A stretch of DNA of 64,000 nucleotides from an uncultured Bacteroidales bacterium (GCA_905235445.1 CAJOLJ010000013.1:49411-113410); one strand, 5' to 3'; positions 30,152 to 40,284 are shown, counted from the first letter of the stretch. The notes: generated by a model not told the origin, from the letters alone. Numbers and translations: made by a program.

Positions 30152-31013
30152 AGTCTTTTGCCTTTTGGAGTGTGTCTATGGTGTTGCTCTCCCCCTTGCC
30201 GAGGGTGTAGTAGACCTTTATGAAGGCGGAGTCCTTCAGGAAGTCCACGTGACCGACCTCAAGGTTGTCGACCCTCAGTCCAAGCCTTTTCTCGAGATCT
30301 GCGATGAGCTCTGCCCTCTTGTCGGGGGTGATTAGGTCTATCCTGTCATAGAGGACAAGTTTCGTGGAAGTGTGCCTCACTACCTTCTCCCCTTCCAGGA
30401 CCCAGATGACCGCGATGAGAAGAAGGTTCGTCACTGCGAGGATCCCGACACTGGGCCACGAGAGGACATAATGGGGATTGGCGCCGCCCTCACCCACCAG
30501 CTTGAAGATGGTGGACAGACCATTCGTCGCTGCGATGGCGATGACAACGAACATGTAGGTCATCTCCCTGATGGGGACGGTCTCGGTACGGTAGCGGATG
30601 ACCCCGAATATGGCGAACAGTCCCAGCGTGAGGCCGACCCCGACTTCGACGTTGCCCATCATGTAGAGCATCACGAGCATGGCGCTCGAGAAGACGAGGT
30701 ACGTGAAGTAGTAGTCCCTTCTCCTTGACTTCCTGTAGTACATGAAATGCACTATGAGCCAGCAAATGAGCAGGTTCAGGATGAACCTGATGGCAAGCTC
30801 GGTGAGACCCTGGGCGGGAGTCTTCACCGCGGAGGCTATCGTCTGTATATCGATGAGGTCATCGTCGGAGAGGTCGGTCTCCCCGAAGGAAGCAGCCTGG
30901 AGGGAGGATAGCTCCTCGGGAGTGAGGGAGCCTTCCTCCTGGGCGCGGAGCATGGGGGAGGCTGCGGATAGAGAGAGGAAGGATACTATAAGAAGTGTGA
31001 TGATTCTTTTCAT
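30141..31013 (-). CDS. DUF4956 family membrane protein
   Basis: Multiple TM segments; GLFAIFGVIRYRTETVPIREMTYMFVVIAIAATNGL. Confidence 0.85.
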   Translation of the reverse strand: MKRIITLLIVSFLSLSAASPMLRAQEEGSLTPEELSSLQAASFGETDLSDDDLIDIQTIASAVKTPAQGLTELAIRFILNLLICWLIVHFMYYRKSRRRDYYFTYLVFSSAMLVMLYMMGNVEVGVGLTLGLFAIFGVIRYRTETVPIREMTYMFVVIAIAATNGLSTIFKLVGEGGANPHYVLSWPSVGILAVTNLLLIAVIWVLEGEKVVRHTSTKLVLYDRIDLITPDKRAELIADLEKRLGLRVDNLEVGHVDFLKDSAFIKVYYTLGKGESNTIDTLQKAKDYVQ

Positions 31014-31030
31014 ATGAAGTAGTGACTGCT

Positions 31031-31852
31031 CTATGATTCTATGCTTTTCTGTGTGCTTTGTGGTATAATTGTGATCCTCTGTCCCGTCGTCTTTTCTATC
31101 GCATGCACCTTGGTGCGGAAGCGGTTTGACTTGACAAAGGGGTTCGTGAGGGTGGTGCCGATGCAGTATTTGCTGATGCGCACGGGCTTGACCCTGAGGT
31201 CCAGGAGGATGCCCTTCATCTCGGAAGGGACCCGCCCGTCCTGCTTGAGTTCTATTATTACCGCAGGTCCCAGGGATGCCTCCATCCCGGTATCGTGGTT
31301 CACGAAACGAAGGTCGAAGTCTATGGTGAGCCTCTCTGTCATGGAGCGGTTCACGAGTGTAATCCTCCGGAATATCGTCTCGAGGCGTGGCGCTATGTCC
31401 TGGGAGGTGTAGCGGGACTTTTCGGCGAGAAAAAGGGCCGCGGCGCTGTCGCAGCGGAAGTCCCAGAACTCATCCGGCGGGATTTGCATCCTCTTTTTCT
31501 TTGTGCGGCCCTTATTGTTCTTTCGCTTTATTTCCAGGAACGTGGCTCCCGAAGCGAGGTAGACCCGGGTCCTCACTTTCTGGCGGAGGGACCTTCTATT
31601 GTGATGGTCAAGGAACATCCCGAGTGAGGGGGTATCGTAGTACAGGGAGTTGTAGGGGCTTATCTTGGAGCCTTCCACGACAAGGGCCCTGTAGCCTTGC
31701 CTAAGCGCCTCCTCAAGGACCCTCTCAAGCACCCCTACGGAAGTCAGGTACTTGGTGTCGACCCTGTTCATGAGCTTGACACAGTCCATCTCGCCGAGAG
31801 TTATGGGGCCTATCTGTCCAAGGGCGCGGAAGCCTTCAACACTCTTTGTCAT
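31031..31852 (-). CDS. VTC-domain polyphosphate polymerase-like protein
   Basis: MNRVDTKYLTSVGVL, NSLYYDTPSLGMF, RRSLRQKVRTRVYL, FLEIKRKNNKGRTKKKRM. Confidence 0.88.
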   Translation of the reverse strand: MTKSVEGFRALGQIGPITLGEMDCVKLMNRVDTKYLTSVGVLERVLEEALRQGYRALVVEGSKISPYNSLYYDTPSLGMFLDHHNRRSLRQKVRTRVYLASGATFLEIKRKNNKGRTKKKRMQIPPDEFWDFRCDSAAALFLAEKSRYTSQDIAPRLETIFRRITLVNRSMTERLTIDFDLRFVNHDTGMEASLGPAVIIELKQDGRVPSEMKGILLDLRVKPVRISKYCIGTTLTNPFVKSNRFRTKVHAIEKTTGQRITIIPQSTQKSIES

Positions 31853-31865
31853 GATGCACTCCCCC

Positions 31866-32309
31866 CTACTGGTCCTCCATTATGTACTCGAAGTTCTTTA
31901 CGGTAAGGAGCTTTCCTTTCGCATCGTAGGTGTACTGGACTTTCTTGCGACCGAACTCATTGTACTCGAACTTCTTTATGGTCTGGAGTTTATTCTTCTC
32001 ATTGTACAGAAGTTCACGGGACACCTTGCCGCCGGGGCCGTGCTCGTATTTCTTGGTCCATTTGAGCCCGACGCTGTCGTACTCGCTCTCCTCTATCTTC
32101 TTGCCTTCCGAGTTGTAGATGGTCTTGTGGTCAAGTACCTTGCGGGAGGAACCCGCAGCGGTGTTCCATTCCTTGATGACAAGGTTCTTCTTGTTTATCT
32201 TTTCCACGGTCCCCCCGCTCTCCTGGGCGAAAGCGCCCAGGGAGAGAAGAAGGGTTGAGAGCAGTGCCCCGACGAGGGCGAGCGCCCTGTATATAGTATG
32301 TCTTTTCAT
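31866..32309 (-). CDS. Exported MORN/YwqK-like repeat protein
   Basis: Signal peptide; repeats of type YNSEGKKIEESEYDSVGLK, YNEKNKLQTIKKFEYNEFGRK. Confidence 0.7.
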   Translation of the reverse strand: MKRHTIYRALALVGALLSTLLLSLGAFAQESGGTVEKINKKNLVIKEWNTAAGSSRKVLDHKTIYNSEGKKIEESEYDSVGLKWTKKYEHGPGGKVSRELLYNEKNKLQTIKKFEYNEFGRKKVQYTYDAKGKLLTVKNFEYIMEDQ

Positions 32310-32368
32310 AATGGATTGTCACAATTAGTTATGGAAAAAGGTGTTTGCGTATGCCGGGGAGGAAGAGA

Positions 32369-35300
32369 TCAGTGGGGGCCTCCGCCACCGCCGCCGGGAC
32401 CTCCGCCGCCACTGTTACCGCCAGAGTAACTGGACAGGGACACGGAACTTCCCCCGCTTATGGTGCAGCCCACGATGCAGTTCCCATCAAGGGAAGAGGT
32501 TCCGCCGCTTGTCGAGACCCCCACCTTCAGGGTCGGGGTGGAGGAAGCGGATACGACAAGGGGTGTACCGGTGGTGACAGCAGCCTTGAAAGCGTAGGAG
32601 GTGGACCCTACAGTGAGGCCGTACCATTTGCCTGTGCTTACTGTGGAGGTGGAGTAACAGGCCTGGTTGAGGGTCGAGCCCCTCTCGAGTCCGCCCTGCA
32701 CGAAGAGCACCCCTCCCGAGAGGGTGAGCTTGAACTGGTCCTCGCTGTTCACGTCGATTCCGCATTCAGCCCCGCTGGTGCTGGCGGCCATCACGATGCC
32801 TCCGCTAATTGACATATTGCCGTTGGCGTCGATTCCGTCGTTGCCGGTGGATATACCGGCGATCTTTCCTCCGGATATCGTGAAGGTGCTGGAAGAGTTG
32901 ATGGCATCGTCAGCCGAGGAGTAGGCATAGACATCGCCTGCGGTCATGTTGATTACGCCCTTGCACTCTATGGCCTCGTCCTTCGAGGCGTTTACCACCA
33001 CTTTCGAACCGGCGAAGTTGAGGGTACCTGTGTAGTTGTAGGCCTTCGCGGAGGAGGAATTCGAGCTGTAGCCGGACCTGAGGAACTTGTTCCCCACCTT
33101 GATGCCCTTGGCGGAGACATCGTTGCTCTCGCTTCCTGTCACCTTGATACTTACGGTCCCTCCGTTGAAATTCGCAGTAGGGGTCTCACTCGCATCATCC
33201 ACGCCCACGCTTATTCCCTTGCCTCCGTTTCCGGAGTTCGTGATGGTGAGGGTTCCGTCGTTCATTATGAAGAGTTCGTCGGCCTTCACTCCTGCGGAGC
33301 CGCTGTATTCCCCGTCCTCGCTGTCATAGGCCGTGCCTCCGGTGACAGTCACTGTCGTCACTCCCCCGTTGAATACCACCAGGGAATCCGAACTGATGCC
33401 CTTCTTCATGGCGGCAGTAACCTTGGCAGTGATGGTTCCGGCGTCAACCTGTACGGACTCCTTGCCACGGATGCCGTGACCGGCGGATGAGGTGACACTC
33501 AGTGTGGGACTGTCCATCACCCTGACGTAGTCATCGGAAGTGATTGCTGCCTTTCCTGTCGCTGTTACCGTAAGGGAACCGCTGCCACTGAGGATGAGCT
33601 GCCCTTCGGAGAAGAATGCCGCCTTCTCGTCCTCGTCGGAGGGAGTGTCGCTGTAGGAGCTGCCGTCGGAGAGCTTGTTGGTGCCCTCGATCATGACGAA
33701 GGTGCGCTTGCCGCTCTGGACATTGATGGCTGCTCCTCCCTTGTTGGTTATGGAGACACCGTTAAGCAGGAGGGCCTGCTTCTTGGAACTGTACAGCTTG
33801 AAGAAGCCGTCCGCAGTCGTTCCGACGAGTTCGTACACGATGCACTCGTCCCCGGTATTGTTCACCGTGACATCGTTGCCGCTTACCGTGACGAAGCCGT
33901 TGGCATCGCCCGTGACAGTGGCGCTTCCGCTCGTGGAGAAGGTTACCGTTATCTTTCTCGTGAATGTAGTATTGACTATGTCATCATTCGAAGAAGGGTC
34001 GCCCGTACTGCCGTAGGTGAAGGTTCCCGCTCCGTCATCCCCGCTGCTTACGGTGAGGGTGTAGGATACCGTGGAGGCTTCATAGATGTCGCTTCCCTCG
34101 AATGTTGCGGATATCGTACTCTTGCCCTGAGAGAGCGGGGTCACTGCCCCGTCCGAGGAAATCGTGGCGACGGAAGTGTTGCTGGAAGAGTAGTTTACCG
34201 GAAGGTCGTAAGGATTTGTGAGGGTCGGGAAAGTGTTGCTCCCCTCAGTAGTGGCTGTGTATGCATCCTCGGACCATGCAAGGGAGCTCGCCACCTTTGT
34301 CACAGTGAGTGTGTAGGATGCGCTCCCCGCCTCATAGACGGAGGTGGAGGCACTGGATGCTGTAATGACCGTAGTTCCCGCCGAAACCACTGTCACCTCC
34401 CCCTCGGAACTTACTGTCGCTACCGAAGTGTTGCCGGAAGCGAATGTCACTGAGAGGGAATTGGGATTGGAGAGGGTCGGGAAGGTGTTGGCCCCGGCCA
34501 TCGAGGCGGTGCATGAGGATGCCGAGTAGGACAGTCCCGCCCCAGCCTTGTTCACAGTGAGGGTATAGGCGGCCTCGCCGCCACAGTATGTGTCAGTCTC
34601 CTGCGAAGTGGCCGTGATGGTCACCGAACCACCTCCCACGAGGGTCACCTCCCCGCTGGAGGATACGGTGGCTACCTGCTCGTTGCTGGAAGCATAGGCA
34701 ATTGCAAGTGAGTGTGGATTGGTGAGGGTGGGATAGGTATTCGAAGAGGACCCGATGGTGACCGTGCAGGAAGTGCTTGACCAGGCAAGACCGGGATCCG
34801 TCTTCGTGACGGTACCGTCCCCTACCGTCAGCACATAGAATGCGCTCACCGGGTCATACTCTTCCGTGGCCTCGCCAGTTGCAGTTATCGTCGTAGTTCC
34901 GAGGGCGACAAGTGTAACTGCCCCGCTCTCATCTATGGTTGCGACCGAGGTGTTGCTGGAAGAATATGCCACCGTGAGGGAATTAGGATTGGAGAGGGTC
35001 GGGAAAGTATTGTCCGGGGACCCAAGTACCGCGCTGCAAGTCTCGGAGGACCAGCTGAGGGTGGCGCTTGCTTTCGCTACCGTGAGGGTATAGGACACGC
35101 TGGCACCTTCGTAGACATCGGTTGCCTCGGCACTGGCCAGGATCGTCGCAGTTCCTGCCCCGGCAAGAGTGACGGCACCTTCCGAGGATATCACAGCGAC
35201 ACCCTCATCGGAGGAGGAGTAAGTGACGGGAAGGTTGTACTTGTTGGTGAGGGTCGGGAAGGTATTGTCCTGCCCAAGGGTGGCTGTGCACGTCCCCTCT

Positions 35301-35710
35301 GACCAGGACAAGCCTGCCTCGCTCTTTGATACCGTGAGGGTGTAGGAAGCGGAGGAAGCCTCATAGGAAGTGTTTTCCTCACTGGAGGCGGTGATTGTCG
35401 TGGTTCCGGATGAGACAAGGGTAATTGTCCCGTCCTGCGCTATTGTAGCCACGCCGGTCTCGGACGATGCAAAGGTTACATCCACACCGTAGGAGTTCGT
35501 GAGGGAAGGATAGGAGTTCTCTGAATTTATCGTGGCCGTATACGAAGAGGCGCTCCAAGAGAGTTCCGGGTCCACGAGGGACACTGCACTGGAGGAGGCG
35601 TCGTCCTCAAGTATGCCGTAGAGTTCATCCGTCCTGCAACCCTCTGCGCATAGAAGAAGGGTGGCAAGAAGAATTGCCACTCTCGTAGGTTTGGGTTTTA
35701 CGTAAGACAT
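32369..35710 (-). CDS. Large lipoprotein: six tandem Ig-like (Big2-like) repeats plus Cthe_2159-type carbohydrate-binding beta-helix region and Gly-rich tail
   Basis: Start MSYVKPKPTRVAILLATLLLCAEGC; six ~80-aa repeats ending SYTLTV; then VTVNNTGDECIVYELVGTTADGFFKLYSSKKQALLLNGVSITNKGGAAINVQSGKRTFV; tail GGNSGGGGPGGGGGGPH. Confidence 0.85.
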   Translation of the reverse strand: MSYVKPKPTRVAILLATLLLCAEGCRTDELYGILEDDASSSAVSLVDPELSWSASSYTATINSENSYPSLTNSYGVDVTFASSETGVATIAQDGTITLVSSGTTTITASSEENTSYEASSASYTLTVSKSEAGLSWSEGTCTATLGQDNTFPTLTNKYNLPVTYSSSDEGVAVISSEGAVTLAGAGTATILASAEATDVYEGASVSYTLTVAKASATLSWSSETCSAVLGSPDNTFPTLSNPNSLTVAYSSSNTSVATIDESGAVTLVALGTTTITATGEATEEYDPVSAFYVLTVGDGTVTKTDPGLAWSSTSCTVTIGSSSNTYPTLTNPHSLAIAYASSNEQVATVSSSGEVTLVGGGSVTITATSQETDTYCGGEAAYTLTVNKAGAGLSYSASSCTASMAGANTFPTLSNPNSLSVTFASGNTSVATVSSEGEVTVVSAGTTVITASSASTSVYEAGSASYTLTVTKVASSLAWSEDAYTATTEGSNTFPTLTNPYDLPVNYSSSNTSVATISSDGAVTPLSQGKSTISATFEGSDIYEASTVSYTLTVSSGDDGAGTFTYGSTGDPSSNDDIVNTTFTRKITVTFSTSGSATVTGDANGFVTVSGNDVTVNNTGDECIVYELVGTTADGFFKLYSSKKQALLLNGVSITNKGGAAINVQSGKRTFVMIEGTNKLSDGSSYSDTPSDEDEKAAFFSEGQLILSGSGSLTVTATGKAAITSDDYVRVMDSPTLSVTSSAGHGIRGKESVQVDAGTITAKVTAAMKKGISSDSLVVFNGGVTTVTVTGGTAYDSEDGEYSGSAGVKADELFIMNDGTLTITNSGNGGKGISVGVDDASETPTANFNGGTVSIKVTGSESNDVSAKGIKVGNKFLRSGYSSNSSSAKAYNYTGTLNFAGSKVVVNASKDEAIECKGVINMTAGDVYAYSSADDAINSSSTFTISGGKIAGISTGNDGIDANGNMSISGGIVMAASTSGAECGIDVNSEDQFKLTLSGGVLFVQGGLERGSTLNQACYSTSTVSTGKWYGLTVGSTSYAFKAAVTTGTPLVVSASSTPTLKVGVSTSGGTSSLDGNCIVGCTISGGSSVSLSSYSGGNSGGGGPGGGGGGPH

Positions 35711-36024
35711 TATACTTAGCTGTTGGTTTATCGTTGCCGGGTAAGGGAGAGGGAAAAGAAGTGAACGGCAACAAGTGAGCCCTCGGTCCTGGGACCTTGC
35801 TTCATTCCCGCATCTTATCTCGTACGCAAAAATAAAAAAGGGCTCCCCCGCAAAAGAACCCATTCAGCGAACACCCCCAATTACTCAGCGAAACCATGCC
35901 CGTAGGTAAGTGCCAGCACGGAAAAAGCCTCCTCCCGAAGATGGGGAAGAGGCCACGGGTGGTCTTGGCATTTTCTGCCCCTGGGGATCGGCCCAAGGGA
36001 GGAAAGCCACTCTCCGAAAGGAGA

Positions 36025-36909
36025 TTATTTCTTGTAAGTGTACTCCAGGGTATCGTCATCCGTCCTGTCGAACTCATCGGTGACGGTCAGGACAACCTTG
36101 AGGGTGCTGCCATCCTGTTCGCAGCCGTTGAAATCGGTCACGAGCTTGGAGAAGTTCAGGTTGGCACTGGTCTTGCCACTGAAAGAGTTGTCATTCAGCC
36201 CGAAATAACTCTTGACTCCGGAATCTTCGATGAGGTCCATCTTGTAGGGCGAGGAAGCATCGTTAGCGTCAATCTTGATGGTGAACTTGAGGAGGTCAGG
36301 AAGGTCGCTGGAGGTGGTGGTGACAGAAAGTATGGCGGTCTTCACCTTGCCGGGAGCCTTGATCTCGAATGTGTTGTTGTTCTTTACGCCCTTCACCTCG
36401 GGAGGTGCGACATAGCGGAAAGTGACCTTGCGGGTCGTGGAGAGTTCGGCCCCGTCGGTCACCTGGACCTCGAAGATAAACTGCTCGTCATCGGTGGCAT
36501 TCTCCGAGAGCTTGGCCAGGAAGGCGCTCAGGTTGATGGAAGCGGATGTGGCTCCGCCAATGGAAGATGTCGAGACTCCGAATGAGCTGGCGGCATTGTC
36601 GTCATTCATGAGGTCGAAAATCGCTTTCAGGTTCTTCGCGGAAGGACGGTGTGCCTTGATGTTGATCATGCCGCTTGCAAGCTGCACATACGTAGCATTG
36701 GGAAGGGTTACCGTAACCAGGAATTCTTCTATGCCATTGGGAGCTGTCACTTTCACTGTCCCGTCGAAGCTGCCGACAACAGGAATTGTCTTGTTCCACT
36801 CAAAGGGTGCCTCAAGCTTGGGGTCGCCCTTGGAAGTCTTCTTGCAGGAACTGGCTACCATGCAGAGCGAAAGCACTGCTAGGAGGGAATACAAAATGCT
36901 CTTTTTCAT
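36025..36909 (-). CDS. Lipoprotein of unknown function (beta-rich)
   Basis: Signal peptide MKKSILYSLLAVLSLCMVASSC; no family recognised. Confidence 0.7.
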   Translation of the reverse strand: MKKSILYSLLAVLSLCMVASSCKKTSKGDPKLEAPFEWNKTIPVVGSFDGTVKVTAPNGIEEFLVTVTLPNATYVQLASGMINIKAHRPSAKNLKAIFDLMNDDNAASSFGVSTSSIGGATSASINLSAFLAKLSENATDDEQFIFEVQVTDGAELSTTRKVTFRYVAPPEVKGVKNNNTFEIKAPGKVKTAILSVTTTSSDLPDLLKFTIKIDANDASSPYKMDLIEDSGVKSYFGLNDNSFSGKTSANLNFSKLVTDFNGCEQDGSTLKVVLTVTDEFDRTDDDTLEYTYKK

Positions 36910-37011
36910 TTTCTTCAGTAGGTTATGAATTATCTTGTTCATTCGGAATCCAGGAAGCGGGGAGAGGTCCCCTCCCCTCTCTTCCTGAGTTGTTGCAACG
37001 CTCTTCCTTCA

Positions 37012-39021
37012 CTAGGAGAAGAGTTTCTTCACCTGCTCGTATACGTTGGCTGCGGTGAAGCCCAGTTTCTCGTCCAGGACCTTGTAAGGGGCGGAAAATC
37101 CGAAGGACTCGAGTCCCCAGACCTTTCCGGAAGGTCCGACAAGACCCTCGAGGGTCACGGGAAGTCCTGCGGTAAGTCCGAAGGTCTTCACGCCGTCGGG
37201 GATGACGCTCTTCTGGTAGCAGGGGCACTGGGTGCGGAAGAGTCCCTCGGAAGGAGCGGACACTATCCTCACCTTGAGGCCGTCGCCACGAAGAAGCTCT
37301 GCACCGGCAACCAGGGTGGAAACCTCGGAACCGGAAGCGATCAGGACCACGTCAGGGTTCTCGTCCGAACCTTTGACGATGTAGGCACCCTTGGATGCAT
37401 CGTCCCAGCAGTTCCCCTCGGGCAGGGAGACAATGTTCTGGCGGGAGAAGATAAGGGCGGTAGGAGTGGTGGTGTTCTCCATGGCGAGACGCCATGCCAC
37501 CGTGGTCTCGTCCGCGTCAGCGGGACGAAGCACCAGCATCGAAGGAGCGCCGTGATGGTTGTGGAGTTTCTCCATCAGGCGGATCTGGGCCTCCTGCTCC
37601 ACGGGCTCGTGGGTAGGTCCGTCCTCGCCGACCCTGAAGGCGTCGTGAGTCCAGATGAACTTCACGGGAACCTCCATCAGGGCAGCCATTCTCACTGCGG
37701 GTTTCATGTAATCGGAGAATACGAAGAACGTTCCGCATGCGGGAATCACACCGCCGTGCAGCGCCATGCCGATGCACACGCATGCCATCGTAAGCTCAGC
37801 GACACCTGCCTGGAGGAAGGCTCCGCTGAAATCACCCTTCGTGAAGGAATGGGTCATCTTCAGGAAACCGTCAGTCTTGTCGGAATTGGAGAGGTCAGCC
37901 GATGCGACCACCATGTTCCCGACCTGCTGGGCCAGTTCCGAAAGGACGGTAGCGGAAGCGCCGCGGGTTGCAGCGCCCTTCTTCTGGACGACCTTGGTCC
38001 AGTCGATTTCGGGAGCCTTGCCGCTGAAGTAGGAAGCCATCTTGGCGGCTGCCTCGGGATTGGCGTCAGCCCATTTCTTGCAGGCAGCGTACTTCCCGTC
38101 AACTATCTCTCGGAGTTCTTTCTTCCTGTTCTCGTACAGGGCCTGTACCTCAGGGAAGATCTTGAACGGGTCATCGGGATCACCGCCGAGGTTGACAACG
38201 GTATTGCGGTAGGCGTCGCCTCCGAGGGGTGCGCCGTGGGTCTTGCAGGAATTCTCATAGGAAGAGCCGTCAGCCTTGCGGGCTCCCTTGCCCATGATGC
38301 AATGACCGATGATGAGGGTAGGCTGTCCTGTCCTCTCCTTTGCGGCATCGAGGGCGCCACGAAGCTCCACCACGTCGTTTCCGTTCACTTCCATCACCCT
38401 CCAGCCCCAGGCCTTGTATTTGGCGGCTGTGTCCTCGACGGTCACGGCAGAAGTCTCGGTGGAGAGCTGGATGCCGTTCGAGTCATAGAACATCACGAGA
38501 TTATCGAGTCCGAGGGCCCCGGCGAGACGTCCCGTACCCTGGGAAATCTCCTCCTGGATTCCTCCGTCGGAAATGTAGGCGTAGATTGTCTGGTCCATGA
38601 CGGGGAAGCGGGCCTGGAGGAACTTGGCAGCTATGGCCGCGCCGCAGGCGAAGGTGTGTCCCTGTCCAAGGGGACCGGAGGTATTCTCGATTCCCCTTTC
38701 CACACACCTCTCCGGGTGACCGGGAGTGGGGCTTCCCCACTGGCGGAACTCCTTCAGTTCATCAAGGGTGAACTTTCCTGCGAGGGCAAGCTGGGAATAG
38801 AGCATCGGGGACATGTGACCAGGGTCAAGGAAGAAACGGTCGCGACCTTCCCACGTGGGGTTCTCGGGATCGTAGATGAGGTATTCCGAGAACAGCAGGT
38901 TTATGAAATCCGCTCCTCCCATGGCACCTCCGGGATGTCCGGAATTGGCTTTTTCCACCATGGATGCAGCCAGAATGCGGATATTGTCGGCTGCAAGGTT
39001 AAGAGTCTTTACGTCGTTCAT
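37012..39021 (-). CDS. tkt: Transketolase
   Basis: ANSGHPGGAMGGADF, DPGHMSPMLYSQL, GPLGQGHTFACGAAIA, THDAFRVGEDGPTHEPVEQ. Confidence 0.95.
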   Translation of the reverse strand: MNDVKTLNLAADNIRILAASMVEKANSGHPGGAMGGADFINLLFSEYLIYDPENPTWEGRDRFFLDPGHMSPMLYSQLALAGKFTLDELKEFRQWGSPTPGHPERCVERGIENTSGPLGQGHTFACGAAIAAKFLQARFPVMDQTIYAYISDGGIQEEISQGTGRLAGALGLDNLVMFYDSNGIQLSTETSAVTVEDTAAKYKAWGWRVMEVNGNDVVELRGALDAAKERTGQPTLIIGHCIMGKGARKADGSSYENSCKTHGAPLGGDAYRNTVVNLGGDPDDPFKIFPEVQALYENRKKELREIVDGKYAACKKWADANPEAAAKMASYFSGKAPEIDWTKVVQKKGAATRGASATVLSELAQQVGNMVVASADLSNSDKTDGFLKMTHSFTKGDFSGAFLQAGVAELTMACVCIGMALHGGVIPACGTFFVFSDYMKPAVRMAALMEVPVKFIWTHDAFRVGEDGPTHEPVEQEAQIRLMEKLHNHHGAPSMLVLRPADADETTVAWRLAMENTTTPTALIFSRQNIVSLPEGNCWDDASKGAYIVKGSDENPDVVLIASGSEVSTLVAGAELLRGDGLKVRIVSAPSEGLFRTQCPCYQKSVIPDGVKTFGLTAGLPVTLEGLVGPSGKVWGLESFGFSAPYKVLDEKLGFTAANVYEQVKKLFS

Positions 39022-39288
39022 ATAAATAGTTAAAATTTCCGATTGCGGTTGTGTAGCTTGTCACTGGTTTTTTCGCTATCGTCACACAATTCACAAATTT
39101 AGGGATTCTTCACCCTAAAAACAAAGGATTGCGCCACAAAAAACCTTCCATGCTTATTTTCAGGTCCAAAAAGTGCTTGTGAAGGGGCACGTGGAAACAC
39201 TTTTTCCCATGGAATCACTACCTTTGTCTACATAATTCCCTATTTGGACAGGGAGGATAGGACCGGACATAACTGTTTTCACGGAAAT

Positions 39289-40116
39289 ATGAAAAAGATA
39301 CTTGTATCCCTTGGCGTTGCGGCCATGGCCGCGATGCTCGTTGCATGCTCCTGCACACAGGGGGCGAAGAAGGCTCCCAAAGCCCTCGTCCTTTATTATT
39401 CCCAGGGCGGCACCACCGAGGCAGTAGCCCTGGAAATAGCCTCGCAGACAGGCTCTGACATTGCCACGATTGAACCTGCGGAGCCCTATCCCTCCGAGTA
39501 CGGCGCCACCGTCCAGAAAGCCCTCTCCGACAGGCAGGCGGGGATCCTTCCCGAGGTCAAGCCCCTCGCCGTATCCCTGGATGGCTACGACATCATCTAT
39601 CTTGGCTACCCGATCTGGTTCGGCACCTGCGCTCCCCCGATGCAGTCATTCCTGAAGGCCAACTCCCTGGAAGGGAAGAAAGTGGTCCCCTTCTGCTCCT
39701 TCGGAAGCGGCGGGCTTGAAAAGAGCATCGAGGACCTGGGGGCCGCAGCCCCCGGTGCAACCATCCTGGAAGGCTACGGAGTGAGGGCCGCAAGGAAAGA
39801 TGCCATCCACTCGGAAGTCACCCAGTTCCTCAGGGAGAATTCCCTCGTGGAAGGGGAATACGAAGTCCTTCCTCCCTACGGCGAGAGTACCGAGGTGAGC
39901 GGGGAGGACGCCACACTGTTCAACGAGGCAGTCGGGGACTATCCCATGCTGAGGGCCGTGGCGAAGAAGGTCTGCAAGAGGAGCACATCCGAAGGGACGG
40001 ACTGCCTCTTCGAGGCTGCGAGCCTGGACAGGGACGGCAAAGAGAACGGGACCGTCAAGGTCATCGTCATCGCCCCCGAGGGCGGGGAGCCCTATTTCAA
40101 GAGGGTGATAAGGTAG
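39289..40116 (+). CDS. Flavodoxin-fold lipoprotein
   Basis: Lipobox MLVACSC; ALVLYYSQGGTTEAVALEIA FMN loop; YLGYPIWFGTCAPPMQSFL. Confidence 0.85.
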   Translation: MKKILVSLGVAAMAAMLVACSCTQGAKKAPKALVLYYSQGGTTEAVALEIASQTGSDIATIEPAEPYPSEYGATVQKALSDRQAGILPEVKPLAVSLDGYDIIYLGYPIWFGTCAPPMQSFLKANSLEGKKVVPFCSFGSGGLEKSIEDLGAAAPGATILEGYGVRAARKDAIHSEVTQFLRENSLVEGEYEVLPPYGESTEVSGEDATLFNEAVGDYPMLRAVAKKVCKRSTSEGTDCLFEAASLDRDGKENGTVKVIVIAPEGGEPYFKRVIR

Positions 40117-40151
40117 CTCTGCCTGAGCAAGAGCGCCTCCGACAGAGAATG

Positions 40152-40190
40152 GGGATATCCTGCATGTGGAGTGGGATATCCCTATTTTTT
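40152..40190 (+). terminator. Terminator after the flavodoxin gene
   Basis: GGGATATCC...GGATATCCC 9-bp stem followed by TATTTTTT. Confidence 0.65.
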
Positions 40191-40193
40191 AAT

Positions 40194-40237
40194 TTTTTAT
40201 CGAAATTTTTAGTAAAATTATTGTTTTTCGATAAAAA
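40194..40237. promoter_or_regulatory. Perfect 12-bp inverted repeat just upstream of a TAACTTTG -7-like element
   Basis: TTTTTATCGAAA (40194-40205) and TTTCGATAAAAA (40226-40237); TAACTTTG at 40242-40249. Confidence 0.4.
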
Positions 40238-40284
40238 GTAATAACTTTGCCCCTGCAACATAACCTCAAAATAACCCTATAGTC

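Noticed and set aside
36925-39033. 702-aa antisense ORF opposite transketolase
   Set aside because: Transketolase motifs are unambiguous on the minus strand; no recognisable domain in the antisense frame.
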